Shown here piece after piece: positions 25,460 to 33,267 of a stretch of DNA of 64,000 nt. Position 1 is the stretch's first letter. Each line of letters begins with the position of its first letter. A model generated the notes under the pieces. It ran no database searches, had not been told where the DNA came from, and worked only from the letters and a program-made list of their open reading frames with translations. The DNA is taken from assembly GCA_030065235.1 (NCBI GenBank), contig JASJDC010000002.1, positions 1,067,863-1,131,862 of the forward strand, read 5' to 3'. Source of the DNA: Alphaproteobacteria bacterium. Its GTDB lineage: Bacteria > Pseudomonadota > Alphaproteobacteria > UBA8366 > Aestuariispiraceae. The position numbers and the translations under genes are program-made.

Positions 25460-27276
25460 GCGGCGGCCCCGTCGCCTATCTCTGTTTCATGGAGGCCGGC
25501 GCTGCGACCGCGCGCCGTCTGGTCCGCGCCGGCGCGGCGGGCCGTATCTATGGCAAATGCGGACGGATCGCGGACCCCGATGAGCATTTCGATGATGCGG
25601 GCTTGTTGGTCCGGCGGCTGTTCGTCGAGGGAACGCCGATTGTCGGTCTTTGCGCGGCCGGGGTGCTGGTGCGGCTTCTGGCGCCGGTCCTGGGAGACAA
25701 GCGCGCTGAGCCGCCGGTCCTCGCGATATCCGAGGATGGCGCGGCGGTGGTTCCGATCCTTGGCGGTCATCACGGCGCGAACGATCTGGCCCGGCGCTGC
25801 GCCGATCTGCTGGAGACGCGCGCGGCCGTAACGACCGCCGGCGACCGCCGCTTGGGCTTCTCCTTCGACGCGCCGCCGGACGGTTGGACCCTGGCGACGC
25901 CCGAACTGGTCAAGCCGGTCACCGCCGCCCTGCTCGCGGGCGAAGCCGTGTCCCTGAGCGTCGAGGCTGGCGACGGCGCCTGGCCGCCGCCGGATATCTT
26001 TACCGATGGGCCGAGCGCTTATCGTGTTCTGGTGACAGATCGCGCGGCGCAGGATGACGGGAAAACGCTGATCCTGCATCCGCCAACGCTGGCGGTGGGG
26101 ATCGGCGCCGAACGGTTGATCCAAGCCGAAGAAGGCGTCGCCGCGCTGAGGACGGTCCTGGATCGTGCGGGATTGGCCCCGTCCTCGGTCGCTGCGATCG
26201 GTTCCATTGACATTAAGCGAGACGAGCCGGCGGTGCTCGCGGCGGCCGATTCCCTCGGCCTCACGCCTCGGTTTTTCGATGCTGAGTCGCTTGAGAAAGA
26301 GGCCCCGCGATTGGCCAACGCGTCCGACATCGTCTATCGCGAAACTGGTTGCCACGGGGTGGCGGAAGGCGCCGCTTTGGCGCTGGCTGGGCCGGACGGC
26401 GCGCTGGCGGTCGAGAAACAGAAGATCGGACGGGTCACCATCGCCATCGCCCGTGCGCCTTCGATTCCTCGGGATCAGGGAAGCCAAAACGGCGCATTGT
26501 TTGTCGTTGGAACCGGGGCCGGCGATCCGGCCTGGCGCACCGGCGAGGCGGTCGCGGCGCTGCGTCAGGCGGAGGTCGTGGTCGGCTACGATCTTTATCT
26601 TGATCTGGTCTCCGATCTGACCGCCGGGAAAGAGACGATCGCGACGCCGCTGGGCGAAGAGCGGGCGCGGGCGGCCAAAGCGCTTGAGATCGCGGCGCAA
26701 GGCCGCCGCGTCGCTCTGCTTGGTTCCGGCGATCCAGGAATTTACGCCTTGGCGACCCTGGTGCATGAGATCCTGGAAGACGCGACGGATCGCGCGATGC
26801 GCGGCGTGGCCGTCACCATCTGTCCAGGCATTTCCGCCTTTCAGGCGGCGGCGGCGCGGCTGGGCGCGCCGATGGGACATGATTTCTGCCTGATCTCGCT
26901 GTCGGACCTGTTGACGCCGATTGAGGCCATTCGGACCCGTCTCAAGGCGGCGGCGGAAGGCGATTTCGTCACTGCCTTCTATAACCCGCAGAGTCAGCGC
27001 CGCCGCAGCCTGTTGGGCGAGGCGCGCGACACCTTTCTGAAAGAGCGTCCGGCAGACACGCCGGTGGCGGTCTGCCGCAATCTCGGCCGCGCCGGCGAGA
27101 CGATCACGCTGGCCACGCTGGGCGCGTTCGATCCGTCAGACGTTGATATGCTGTCGCTGGTGATCTTCGGAAATTCGGAGACACGACGGTATGAGAGCGC
27201 GCGCGGGCCGCGTCTCTATACGCCGCGCGGTTACGGCCGAAAGAGCAAAGGTCAGAATGAGGAAAACGCCGCATGA
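25456..27276 (+). CDS. cobJ: CbiG-CobJ fusion (ring contraction)
   Basis: 606 residues. N-terminal part (about 1-330) is CbiG: GKCGRIADPDEHFDDAG, VGLCAAGVLVRLL, PILGGHHGANDLA, and a CobE-like end with VGIGAERLIQAEEG and ETGCHGVAEGAAL. C-terminal part is CobJ/CbiH: VVGTGAGDPAWRTGEA, LLGSGDPGIYALA, ICPGISAFQAAAARLGAPMGHDF, NPQSQRRR. In the oxygen-independent route CbiG and CbiH carry out C-17 methylation and ring contraction, so a fusion couples the two. It overlaps cobI and cobM by ATGA. Confidence 0.95.
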   Translation: MSGGPVAYLCFMEAGAATARRLVRAGAAGRIYGKCGRIADPDEHFDDAGLLVRRLFVEGTPIVGLCAAGVLVRLLAPVLGDKRAEPPVLAISEDGAAVVPILGGHHGANDLARRCADLLETRAAVTTAGDRRLGFSFDAPPDGWTLATPELVKPVTAALLAGEAVSLSVEAGDGAWPPPDIFTDGPSAYRVLVTDRAAQDDGKTLILHPPTLAVGIGAERLIQAEEGVAALRTVLDRAGLAPSSVAAIGSIDIKRDEPAVLAAADSLGLTPRFFDAESLEKEAPRLANASDIVYRETGCHGVAEGAALALAGPDGALAVEKQKIGRVTIAIARAPSIPRDQGSQNGALFVVGTGAGDPAWRTGEAVAALRQAEVVVGYDLYLDLVSDLTAGKETIATPLGEERARAAKALEIAAQGRRVALLGSGDPGIYALATLVHEILEDATDRAMRGVAVTICPGISAFQAAAARLGAPMGHDFCLISLSDLLTPIEAIRTRLKAAAEGDFVTAFYNPQSQRRRSLLGEARDTFLKERPADTPVAVCRNLGRAGETITLATLGAFDPSDVDMLSLVIFGNSETRRYESARGPRLYTPRGYGRKSKGQNEENAA

Positions 27277-28094
27277 CGGTTCATTTCATCGGCGCCGGTC
27301 CGGGCGCGCCGGACCTGATCACCCTTCGGGGCCTGAAATTGATCCAGGCTTGCCCGGTCTGCCTTTATGCCGGGTCCTTGGTGCCGGCCGAAGTGGTGGC
27401 GGAAGCGCCGGCGGGCGCGCGTGTGATCGACACCGCGTCAATGCATCTCGATGAAATCATCTCTGAAATCACCGAGGCCGACGCCAGAGGTCAGCACGTG
27501 GCGCGGGTCCATTCCGGCGACCCGTCGCTCTATGGCGCCATCGCCGAGCAGATGCGGCGGCTGGACCGGCTGGCGATCGCCTATGACGTGACGCCCGGCG
27601 TTCCGGCCTACGCCGCCATGGCCGCCGCCCTGAAACAGGAACTGACTTTGCCCGGCGTCAGCCAGAGTATCGTCTTGACCCGGACGGCGGTGCGCGCTTC
27701 AGCGATGCCCGACGGCGAGGACCTGGCGACGCTGGGCGCGTCCGGCGCCACCCTGGCGATTCATTTGTCGATCAACAATCTGGCGACGGTGGTGCGGGAG
27801 CTGACGCCGCTCTACGGCGCGGACTGTCCTGTGGTCATCGGCTATCGGGTCAGCTGGCCGGACCAGATCATCCTGCGCGGCGCCTTGTCGGATATTCGGC
27901 GGAAAGTGAAGGACGCGCGGATCACCCGCACGGCGCTGATTCTGGTCGGCCGCGCGCTCGAAGCGGCGCTTCTGGATGATCCGGCCTTTCTGGAAAGCGC
28001 GCTCTACGATTCGGCGCACAGTCATGTGCTGCGGCCGAGATCGGCCGACGTCGGTGCTGAGGCCGACGCGCCCCTGGAGGGTGAGCCGCCCTAG
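27273..28094 (+). CDS. cobM: Precorrin-4/cobalt-precorrin-4 C11-methyltransferase
   Basis: 273 residues, tetrapyrrole methyltransferase fold. Seen: VHFIGAGPGAPDLITLRGLKLI, CLYAGSLVP, HSGDPSLYGAIAEQM, VTPGVPAYAAMAAAL, and GYRVSWPDQIILRG. Methylates C-11. Last gene of the operon that starts with cbiX. Its TAG shares bases with the stop of the small minus-strand gene that follows (CTAG). Confidence 0.96.
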   Translation: MTVHFIGAGPGAPDLITLRGLKLIQACPVCLYAGSLVPAEVVAEAPAGARVIDTASMHLDEIISEITEADARGQHVARVHSGDPSLYGAIAEQMRRLDRLAIAYDVTPGVPAYAAMAAALKQELTLPGVSQSIVLTRTAVRASAMPDGEDLATLGASGATLAIHLSINNLATVVRELTPLYGADCPVVIGYRVSWPDQIILRGALSDIRRKVKDARITRTALILVGRALEAALLDDPAFLESALYDSAHSHVLRPRSADVGAEADAPLEGEPP

Positions 28095-28297
28095 AACAGG
28101 TTGGCCAGAACCATGGCGACTGCTTCTGTGGCGCCATAGGTCAACAGAAACACGCCGAGGGCGACCCCAGACGCGAGACCCAGGGTGGTGTTAATCGCCG
28201 AGCCGATGACCCCGTCGGTCCAACGCGCTTTCGCTCCGCCGTTGGCTTTCGCGCCTTCGTCTGGCGTGAGAACCGGGTGTTTATCGAGATACGCCAT
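28091..28297 (-). CDS. Small membrane protein of unknown function
   Basis: 68 residues from ATG 28297, with a strong GGAGAGGAG ribosome site. The N-terminal half is polar (MAYLDKHPVLTPDEGAKA), then a long hydrophobic stretch with Gly/Ala (INTTLGLASGVALGVFLLTY, AVAMVLANLF), one or two membrane segments. It is tail-to-tail with cobM and shares the stop bases. It lacks the His motif of CbtB cobalt permease subunits, so I do not link it to cobalamin. No function can be assigned. Confidence 0.6.
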   Translation of the reverse strand: MAYLDKHPVLTPDEGAKANGGAKARWTDGVIGSAINTTLGLASGVALGVFLLTYGATEAVAMVLANLF

Positions 28298-28441
28298 GAT
28301 GTTTCTCCTCTCCACCACTTGATTCGCGTTATAGGCGGGAGTCGGCGACGGTGCTGTGATCAGCCACACACAGACGTGAAGTTATGGCGCTCTTCCCTAA
28401 AAAAACGTGAAGAAGGCGCGAGGGTTCGGCGATTCGGCGTC

Positions 28442-29674
28442 TTACCGTCGGCGGTCCGGGTCGGCGGAGACCGGGGTCAGAATAAAGTAGGCCAGCGCCG
28501 CGGATAGGGCCAAGGCGATCACGAGCCAACCGAAGGGGCGCGCCGAAGCGTCGTAGATCAACGCCGCAACGGCGCTCGAGGCTGCGCCGCAGCCCATCTG
28601 CATCGCCCCCATCACCGCAGACGCGCTGCCGGCGACGCGCGGAAAAGGCTGAAGCGCGCCGCTGATCGCGTGCGGCAGAATCATACCGAAGCCGAAGAAA
28701 TACAGCATCATCGGCAAGACCACGCGCGGCAGGCTCAGCGCGTCGCTGACCAGTTCGGTCAGAACGGCGCCGAAAATCGCGATGACCAAGCCGATGCCGA
28801 TCAGCCGCCGTCCCTCGAAAACTCTGGTCAGCCGGCCGGAGAGGAAGTTTCCCAGCGCATAGGCGGGAACGGTGGCGATGGCGATGGCCCCGAAGACGGC
28901 CGGCGAAACGCCGAGTTCCGCGATGAACAGGAATGAGGCGGTGGCGTGATAGGCGAAAACGCCGGAGAACACCAAAGCGCCGACCAGCACATGACCCATG
29001 AACGGGCCGTTTGTCAGCAATTCTCCATAGATGCGTATGAGCCGGTCGGGGCGCATCGCGTCCGGGCTGCGGTGCGCGTTGCTCTCTCCCAGTTTCGCCG
29101 CCGCCAGAATCCACAAAGCCAGCGCAATCGCAGCGATCACGAAAAAGATCATGCGCCAGCCGAAGAATTGATGCACCGCGCCGCCGGCGATCGGACCCAG
29201 CGCGGGCCCAAGCGCGACCGCCGTGCCGATGATTGCAAAGACCCGCGCCATGTCCGGTCCGTCGAACAGGTCGCGCACCATCGCCCTCCCCAGGACCGGG
29301 CCGCAGCAGGCGCCGACGCCTTGGATGAAGCGCATCGCCTGCAACCCCGGCAGGGTCGTGACAAACGCGCAGAGCACGCTGGCTGCGATGAAGAAGGCGA
29401 GGGCGAGCAGCAGGATCGGGCGTCGCCCGTACTTGTCCGATAGCGGTCCGATCAAGAGCTGTGATAGGCCGAAACCCAACAGGAATGTGGTCATCGTGCT
29501 CTGGACGCCGCCGGGGTCGGCTTCCAGGGCCGCGGCGATGGCGGGCATCGCCGGGACGTAGAACGAGACTGAAAACGGTCCCAGCGCCACCAGCACGGTC
29601 AATAACGCGACCAGAGGCGCGCCGACGGGACCGCGCCAATGATCGGGCGCGCTCTTCCGGTCCGATTGTTCCAC
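28442..29674 (-). CDS. MFS transporter, Bcr/CflA drug-resistance type
   Basis: 410 residues with about 12 membrane segments. Seen: loop 2-3 motif LLIGPLSDKYGRRPILL, RFIQGVGACCGPVLGRAMVRDLF, and ALGPALGPIAGGAVHQFFGWRMIFFV, all typical of the 12-TM Bcr/CflA efflux group. The start is a GTG 2 bp from the end of the upstream gene, so translation may be coupled. The substrate is unknown. Confidence 0.9.
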   Translation of the reverse strand: MEQSDRKSAPDHWRGPVGAPLVALLTVLVALGPFSVSFYVPAMPAIAAALEADPGGVQSTMTTFLLGFGLSQLLIGPLSDKYGRRPILLLALAFFIAASVLCAFVTTLPGLQAMRFIQGVGACCGPVLGRAMVRDLFDGPDMARVFAIIGTAVALGPALGPIAGGAVHQFFGWRMIFFVIAAIALALWILAAAKLGESNAHRSPDAMRPDRLIRIYGELLTNGPFMGHVLVGALVFSGVFAYHATASFLFIAELGVSPAVFGAIAIATVPAYALGNFLSGRLTRVFEGRRLIGIGLVIAIFGAVLTELVSDALSLPRVVLPMMLYFFGFGMILPHAISGALQPFPRVAGSASAVMGAMQMGCGAASSAVAALIYDASARPFGWLVIALALSAALAYFILTPVSADPDRRR

Positions 29675-29676
29675 GT

Positions 29677-30405
29677 TCAGCCCAGCCGCTGCAGCGCGGC
29701 GCCATGGCGGCGCAGCCAGTTGCGTTGGACCGCCATGTCCCCGTCGCTCAGCCGCTCTGTCAGATCCCAGAAATCGGGACCATGATCCATATGCCGCAAA
29801 TGGGCGACCTCATGCGCGACGACATAGTCGAGCACCGGTGGCGGGGCGCAGATCAGTCGCCAGTTGAAAGACAGGCCGCCATTGGCGGCGCAGCTTCCCC
29901 ACCGGCTCGACTGATCGCGGATGGATATCCGGCCCGGCGCCAGATTGGCCGTCTCGGCCTTTAGCGCGACGCGTTCGACGATCCGGGTTCGGGCGCGGGT
30001 CTTGAGGAAGTCGCGCACCCGGCGGGCGGTGTGCGGCGCATCGCCGCCGACGGTGAGGGTCGCGTCGCTCAAGATGCAGGGACCGCGATGCTCTGGCAGC
30101 CAGGCAAGTCTGATGTCCTGTCCTTCGACCGGAATGACCGCGCCGTCGGCGAAGGGGCGCGCTGTGGGCAGTCGCGCAAGCGCCTCCAGGACCCAGTCGC
30201 GATGCTCCTCGACAAAGGCCAAGAGACGCCGCCGGGCGGTGCGCGCCGGCGCGGTCAGGATCACCGCGCCGCTCTTGGAATCGATGCGCAGGCTGACGCG
30301 CCGGGCCTGCGGATGCGGCCGAAATTGGATCGGTATGAAGGCGTCGCCGTCGCGAACCGCGAAATCCGCGTCTGCGTCGCGCCAGGAGGAAAAAGGCCTG
30401 TTCAT
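29677..30405 (-). CDS. YgjP-like zinc metallopeptidase (M48/DUF45)
   Basis: 242 residues. Zinc site HEVAH (VVAHEVAHLRHMDHGPDFW), preceded by the WGSCAANGGLSFNWRLI block that is diagnostic of YgjP/SprT-like proteins. The role in bacteria is unclear. ATG 30405 has a good AGGAGGAAAAAGG. It is followed immediately by the MFS gene, with which it probably shares a transcript. Confidence 0.9.
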   Translation of the reverse strand: MNRPFSSWRDADADFAVRDGDAFIPIQFRPHPQARRVSLRIDSKSGAVILTAPARTARRRLLAFVEEHRDWVLEALARLPTARPFADGAVIPVEGQDIRLAWLPEHRGPCILSDATLTVGGDAPHTARRVRDFLKTRARTRIVERVALKAETANLAPGRISIRDQSSRWGSCAANGGLSFNWRLICAPPPVLDYVVAHEVAHLRHMDHGPDFWDLTERLSDGDMAVQRNWLRRHGAALQRLG

Positions 30406-30458
30406 CGCGCTGATCTAAGGGATTCGCGTTCGCTTGGCGAGCGCCCTGTCACGCCCTG

Positions 30459-31373
30459 TCACGCCGTGCGCAGCGATAGGGAATATCCCAAGTCCTTCAG
30501 GCTGGCGACCAGCGCCGCCCGTTGCGGCTCGGACAAGGGCGCCAGCGGCGGGGCTAGGATGTTCCAGGCGGGGTCGCCGGAGAATTCCGCCAGGATCGCC
30601 TTGACGGCGGCGACCGCGTGATAGCCTTCGATCACTTTCCGGACCGCGGTCACCGATCGGTTCAGCGCTTCACCCTCCGGTTTGTCCCAGACATCGATCA
30701 GCGCCCGGATCGCGCGGGCGTTGATGTTGGCGCTGGCGCTGATGCAGCCGGCCCCGCCGATCTTCAGGGCGTCGACGACGCGCGCTTCGGACGAGGGGAA
30801 GACATGCATCGAAGGGAAGGTCTTGATCACGGCTTCCGTGTTGGCCCAGTCGCCGGAACTGTCCTTCAACCCGGCGATTGTGTCCGGATAGGCGGCGACC
30901 AGCCGCTCGATCACCGCAAGCGGAATTCCGACGCCGGCCATTTGCGGGAAATGATAGAGGTAGAGTTGCAGTCGACTGTCTCCAACCCGCTCGATGGTTT
31001 CTGCGAAGCTCGCATAAAGCCCGTCATCGCTTGGGTTCTTATAGTAGAAGGGCGGCAGGACCAGCACGCCGCCGCAACCGAGTTCGACCGCGTGTTTGGT
31101 CAGTGCGACCGTGTCGCTCAAAGCGCAGGTCCCCGTTCCAGGCAGCAATTTCGCGGCGGGCGCGCCGGCCTCCACCAAGGCCTCTGTCAGCCGCATCCGG
31201 TCCGCCATGCCGATTGAATTCGCCTCGCTGGTGGTGCCGAAGACCGCCAGACCGTCAGCGCCTTCGTTGAGCAACCATCGGCAGAGCGCGACAAGCCGTT
31301 CCGTATCGGGGGAGAGGTCTTGTTTGAACGGGGTAGAGACCGGCGCCAAGACGCCGGTAAAACGATCGACCAT
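30459..31373 (-). CDS. Dihydrodipicolinate synthase-family aldolase
   Basis: 304 residues of the DapA/NAL family. Schiff-base Lys in GLKDSSGDW, Tyr in LYLYHFPQM, phosphate/carboxylate motif TTSEANS in place of the TTGE of DapA. Members cleave or form pyruvate aldol bonds. The altered motif and isolated setting argue for another keto-acid aldolase rather than lysine synthesis. ATG 31373 with GGGAG is chosen over a longer frame that would overlap the YcgN gene. Confidence 0.87.
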   Translation of the reverse strand: MVDRFTGVLAPVSTPFKQDLSPDTERLVALCRWLLNEGADGLAVFGTTSEANSIGMADRMRLTEALVEAGAPAAKLLPGTGTCALSDTVALTKHAVELGCGGVLVLPPFYYKNPSDDGLYASFAETIERVGDSRLQLYLYHFPQMAGVGIPLAVIERLVAAYPDTIAGLKDSSGDWANTEAVIKTFPSMHVFPSSEARVVDALKIGGAGCISASANINARAIRALIDVWDKPEGEALNRSVTAVRKVIEGYHAVAAVKAILAEFSGDPAWNILAPPLAPLSEPQRAALVASLKDLGYSLSLRTA

Positions 31374-31434
31374 GACTGAACTCCCAAGCGTCGGCGCCGC
31401 GCCGACGGCGGATCGGGTGAATGAAACGGTCAGA

Positions 31435-31923
31435 TCAGCTATCACGCTTTGGCGGATGGCGCCATTTCAGATGCGGCTTGTGGCGGTTGATCCAGCCGGT
31501 GACGTGATCCTCCATATTCTCGACCGCCTCTTCAGAGACGATGGTTCCTCCAACCGAGACGCCGGCCTCTATCACAGTCGCCGGATCGCCCGAGACCAAC
31601 GGATGCCACCAGGCCAAGTCCTTGCCTTCCGCCAAGAGACGGTAGGCGCAGGTCTCAGGCATCCAATACAAGGAATGAAGATTGTCAGAGGTCAGGGTCA
31701 CGCAGTCGGGCACATTCACGGCCCGGTTGGCGTAATCCTGACAGCGGCATGTCTCGGCGTCGAGATAGGCGCAAGCGACATTGGTCACCGCAACCGCGCC
31801 TGTGTCCGCATCCTCGATCTTGTGAAGACAGCATTGGCCGCAGCCGTCGCACAGGCTTTCCCACTGTTCCTGTGTCATCCGGGCGAGCGGCGTCGTCTTC
31901 CAGAAAGGCGCTTTCTCGGTCAT
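31435..31923 (-). CDS. YcgN-type cysteine-cluster protein
   Basis: 162 residues of the UPF0153/UPF0260 family. Cysteine motif CDGCGQCCLHK (25-35) plus CACAYL/CRCQDY and CAYR make a likely metal or Fe-S site. Family function is unknown. It lies upstream of the aldolase on the same strand, 61 bp away. The 240-bp region upstream (31924-32163) holds the ArsR promoter described below and nothing else I recognise. Confidence 0.88.
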   Translation of the reverse strand: MTEKAPFWKTTPLARMTQEQWESLCDGCGQCCLHKIEDADTGAVAVTNVACAYLDAETCRCQDYANRAVNVPDCVTLTSDNLHSLYWMPETCAYRLLAEGKDLAWWHPLVSGDPATVIEAGVSVGGTIVSEEAVENMEDHVTGWINRHKPHLKWRHPPKRDS

Positions 31924-32128
31924 CAGGGTTCATTCATGGCTTCAGTTCTTAGGTTAGGACCTGACTCACTCTACAGCCATCCTGCGGCGGCCAAAGGGTA
32001 GCGTAGGCCGGTGTTTCGCGGCGGGGCAAGACGGTTCTGGGAGTGGGTTGACGTCTGCTGGCGATGACCCGGGCCACGATATGGCTGTCGACCGTCCTTG
32101 CTGCGCAGACCGGCCCCGCGCTGTTATC

Positions 32129-32173
32129 TTGACGTTCATCCATATATCGAATATCCTCGATATATGGATGAAC
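32129..32173 (+). promoter_or_regulatory. Promoter and palindromic operator of the arsR-like/DMSP lyase pair
   Basis: A perfect 17-bp inverted repeat (GTTCATCCATATATCGA at 32134-32150, its complement at 32157-32173) with a 6-bp spacer. TTGACG (32129-32134), a 17-bp spacer and TATCCT (32152-32157) form a promoter inside it, placing the transcription start at or beside the ATG at 32164. The site is AT-rich in a GC-rich context. It is best read as an autoregulatory operator on a leaderless transcript; no Shine-Dalgarno sequence precedes the ATG. Confidence 0.75.
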
Positions 32174-32460
32174 ATGAACTGTTTTCCGCCCTCTCCAACG
32201 GGACCCGACGCGCGATCCTGCGTTGGATGAAGGATGTTCCGGCGAACTTCGGCGAAATCGCCGAGGGGCGGTGCGGCGAGGTTTGTGTGTCCGCGATCCA
32301 GAGAAAGACCGCGCTCTCCCAAAGCACCGTGTCCGCCTATATGGCGACCCTTGAGAGGGCGGGTTTGATCGAGTCGCGCCGACATCGACAATGGACGTTT
32401 TTCAAGAGGAACGAGGCGACGATCGCGGCCTTCGTCGCGAGCCTTCACGGGGACCTATGA
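32164..32460 (+). CDS. ArsR/SmtB-family-like winged-helix repressor
   Basis: 98 residues. Winged-helix layout: ELFSALSNGTRRAILRWM (helix 1-2, typical ArsR), VSAIQRKTALSQSTVSAYMATLERAGLIESRRHRQWTFFKR (recognition helix and wing). Two cysteines (CGEVC) lie before the HTH, which may sense a ligand or redox state. The ATG at 32164 lies within the operator palindrome. The lyase gene follows with 1 bp between, so they form an operon that this protein likely represses. Confidence 0.87.
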   Translation: MDEHELFSALSNGTRRAILRWMKDVPANFGEIAEGRCGEVCVSAIQRKTALSQSTVSAYMATLERAGLIESRRHRQWTFFKRNEATIAAFVASLHGDL

Positions 32461-32461
32461 A

Positions 32462-33145
32462 ATGAAACAAGCGGTGCGGCAGTTCGCCGAAGCCGTGGCG
32501 GAGATGTACGTCGCCAAGGCGGAACAGGGATACGCCCCAAGCGAGGAGTTGGAGGAATTCGCCGGGTTGCTGACCTCTGTCGACTGGGCCGCCGCTGAAC
32601 CGGAATACCCACCGGCGGGAAAGGTCCCAGGGTTGCGGCATCTTCAAACCGCGATCGCCGCAGGCTACGCGGCGGGCGATTGCCCGGTTCTGGACGCCTT
32701 GCGGCTTTGCGTCGGCCTCAAGCCATGGGAGACGTTCTACGCGCGCACCGATTGGTCGCAATCTTTCCTGGATGATTTTGCGTCAGGCGAACTCATTGGT
32801 CCCGCCGGTTTCATCCGGAGTGATTTAGTCTCGCTTGGTCTGTTCGTGCTCGGGCGGGACACCGTCTATACGGACCATGCGCACGACTCCACCGAGGTCT
32901 ATTACGTGCTGGGTGGACGCGCCGCCTGGGCGATGGACAGCCGGAACAAGGTCAGGACTTTCACGCCCGGCGAGCTTGTCTTCACCAAACCCAACCAGAG
33001 GCACGAGATAAGGACCTTTGAAAGCCCGCTTCTCGCGGCTTGGACGTGGAAGTCCGCCCCATCGGCGATCAGCTACTATTATCGCGACGGCCCCTGGACC
33101 GATGGCCCCGTCGTGGCGGCCTCACGCGTCAACAGACCCCAGTGA
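32462..33145 (+). CDS. DMSP lyase-family cupin (DddL/DddQ-like)
   Basis: 227 residues. C-terminal cupin with the DMSP-lyase metal motif: His139 and His141 in TDHAHDSTEVYYVLGG, Glu145, Tyr147, and His181 in TPGELVFTKPNQRHEIRTF. Also FIRSDLVSLGLFVLGRDTVY, typical of the DddLQW group. Such enzymes cleave dimethylsulfoniopropionate to dimethyl sulfide and acrylate. The substrate is inferred, but the motif set is close. It is co-transcribed with the regulator. DMSP use fits a marine host. Nothing is seen in 33146-33267. Confidence 0.72.
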   Translation: MKQAVRQFAEAVAEMYVAKAEQGYAPSEELEEFAGLLTSVDWAAAEPEYPPAGKVPGLRHLQTAIAAGYAAGDCPVLDALRLCVGLKPWETFYARTDWSQSFLDDFASGELIGPAGFIRSDLVSLGLFVLGRDTVYTDHAHDSTEVYYVLGGRAAWAMDSRNKVRTFTPGELVFTKPNQRHEIRTFESPLLAAWTWKSAPSAISYYYRDGPWTDGPVVAASRVNRPQ

Positions 33146-33267
33146 GCGTTGAAGGGGCGACGCGATCTCAGGACGGCGAGGCCGAATTCCTGAAGAAGAC
33201 TGCGTCCTCGGTTGGAGAACAGACAAACCTGAAAACATGGACTCTCTAGCGGAGCAGGTCAGTCGCC

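Noticed and set aside
28091..28297. CbtB-type cobalt transporter subunit
   Set aside because: The small protein lacks the C-terminal histidine motif, and no CbtA is adjacent.
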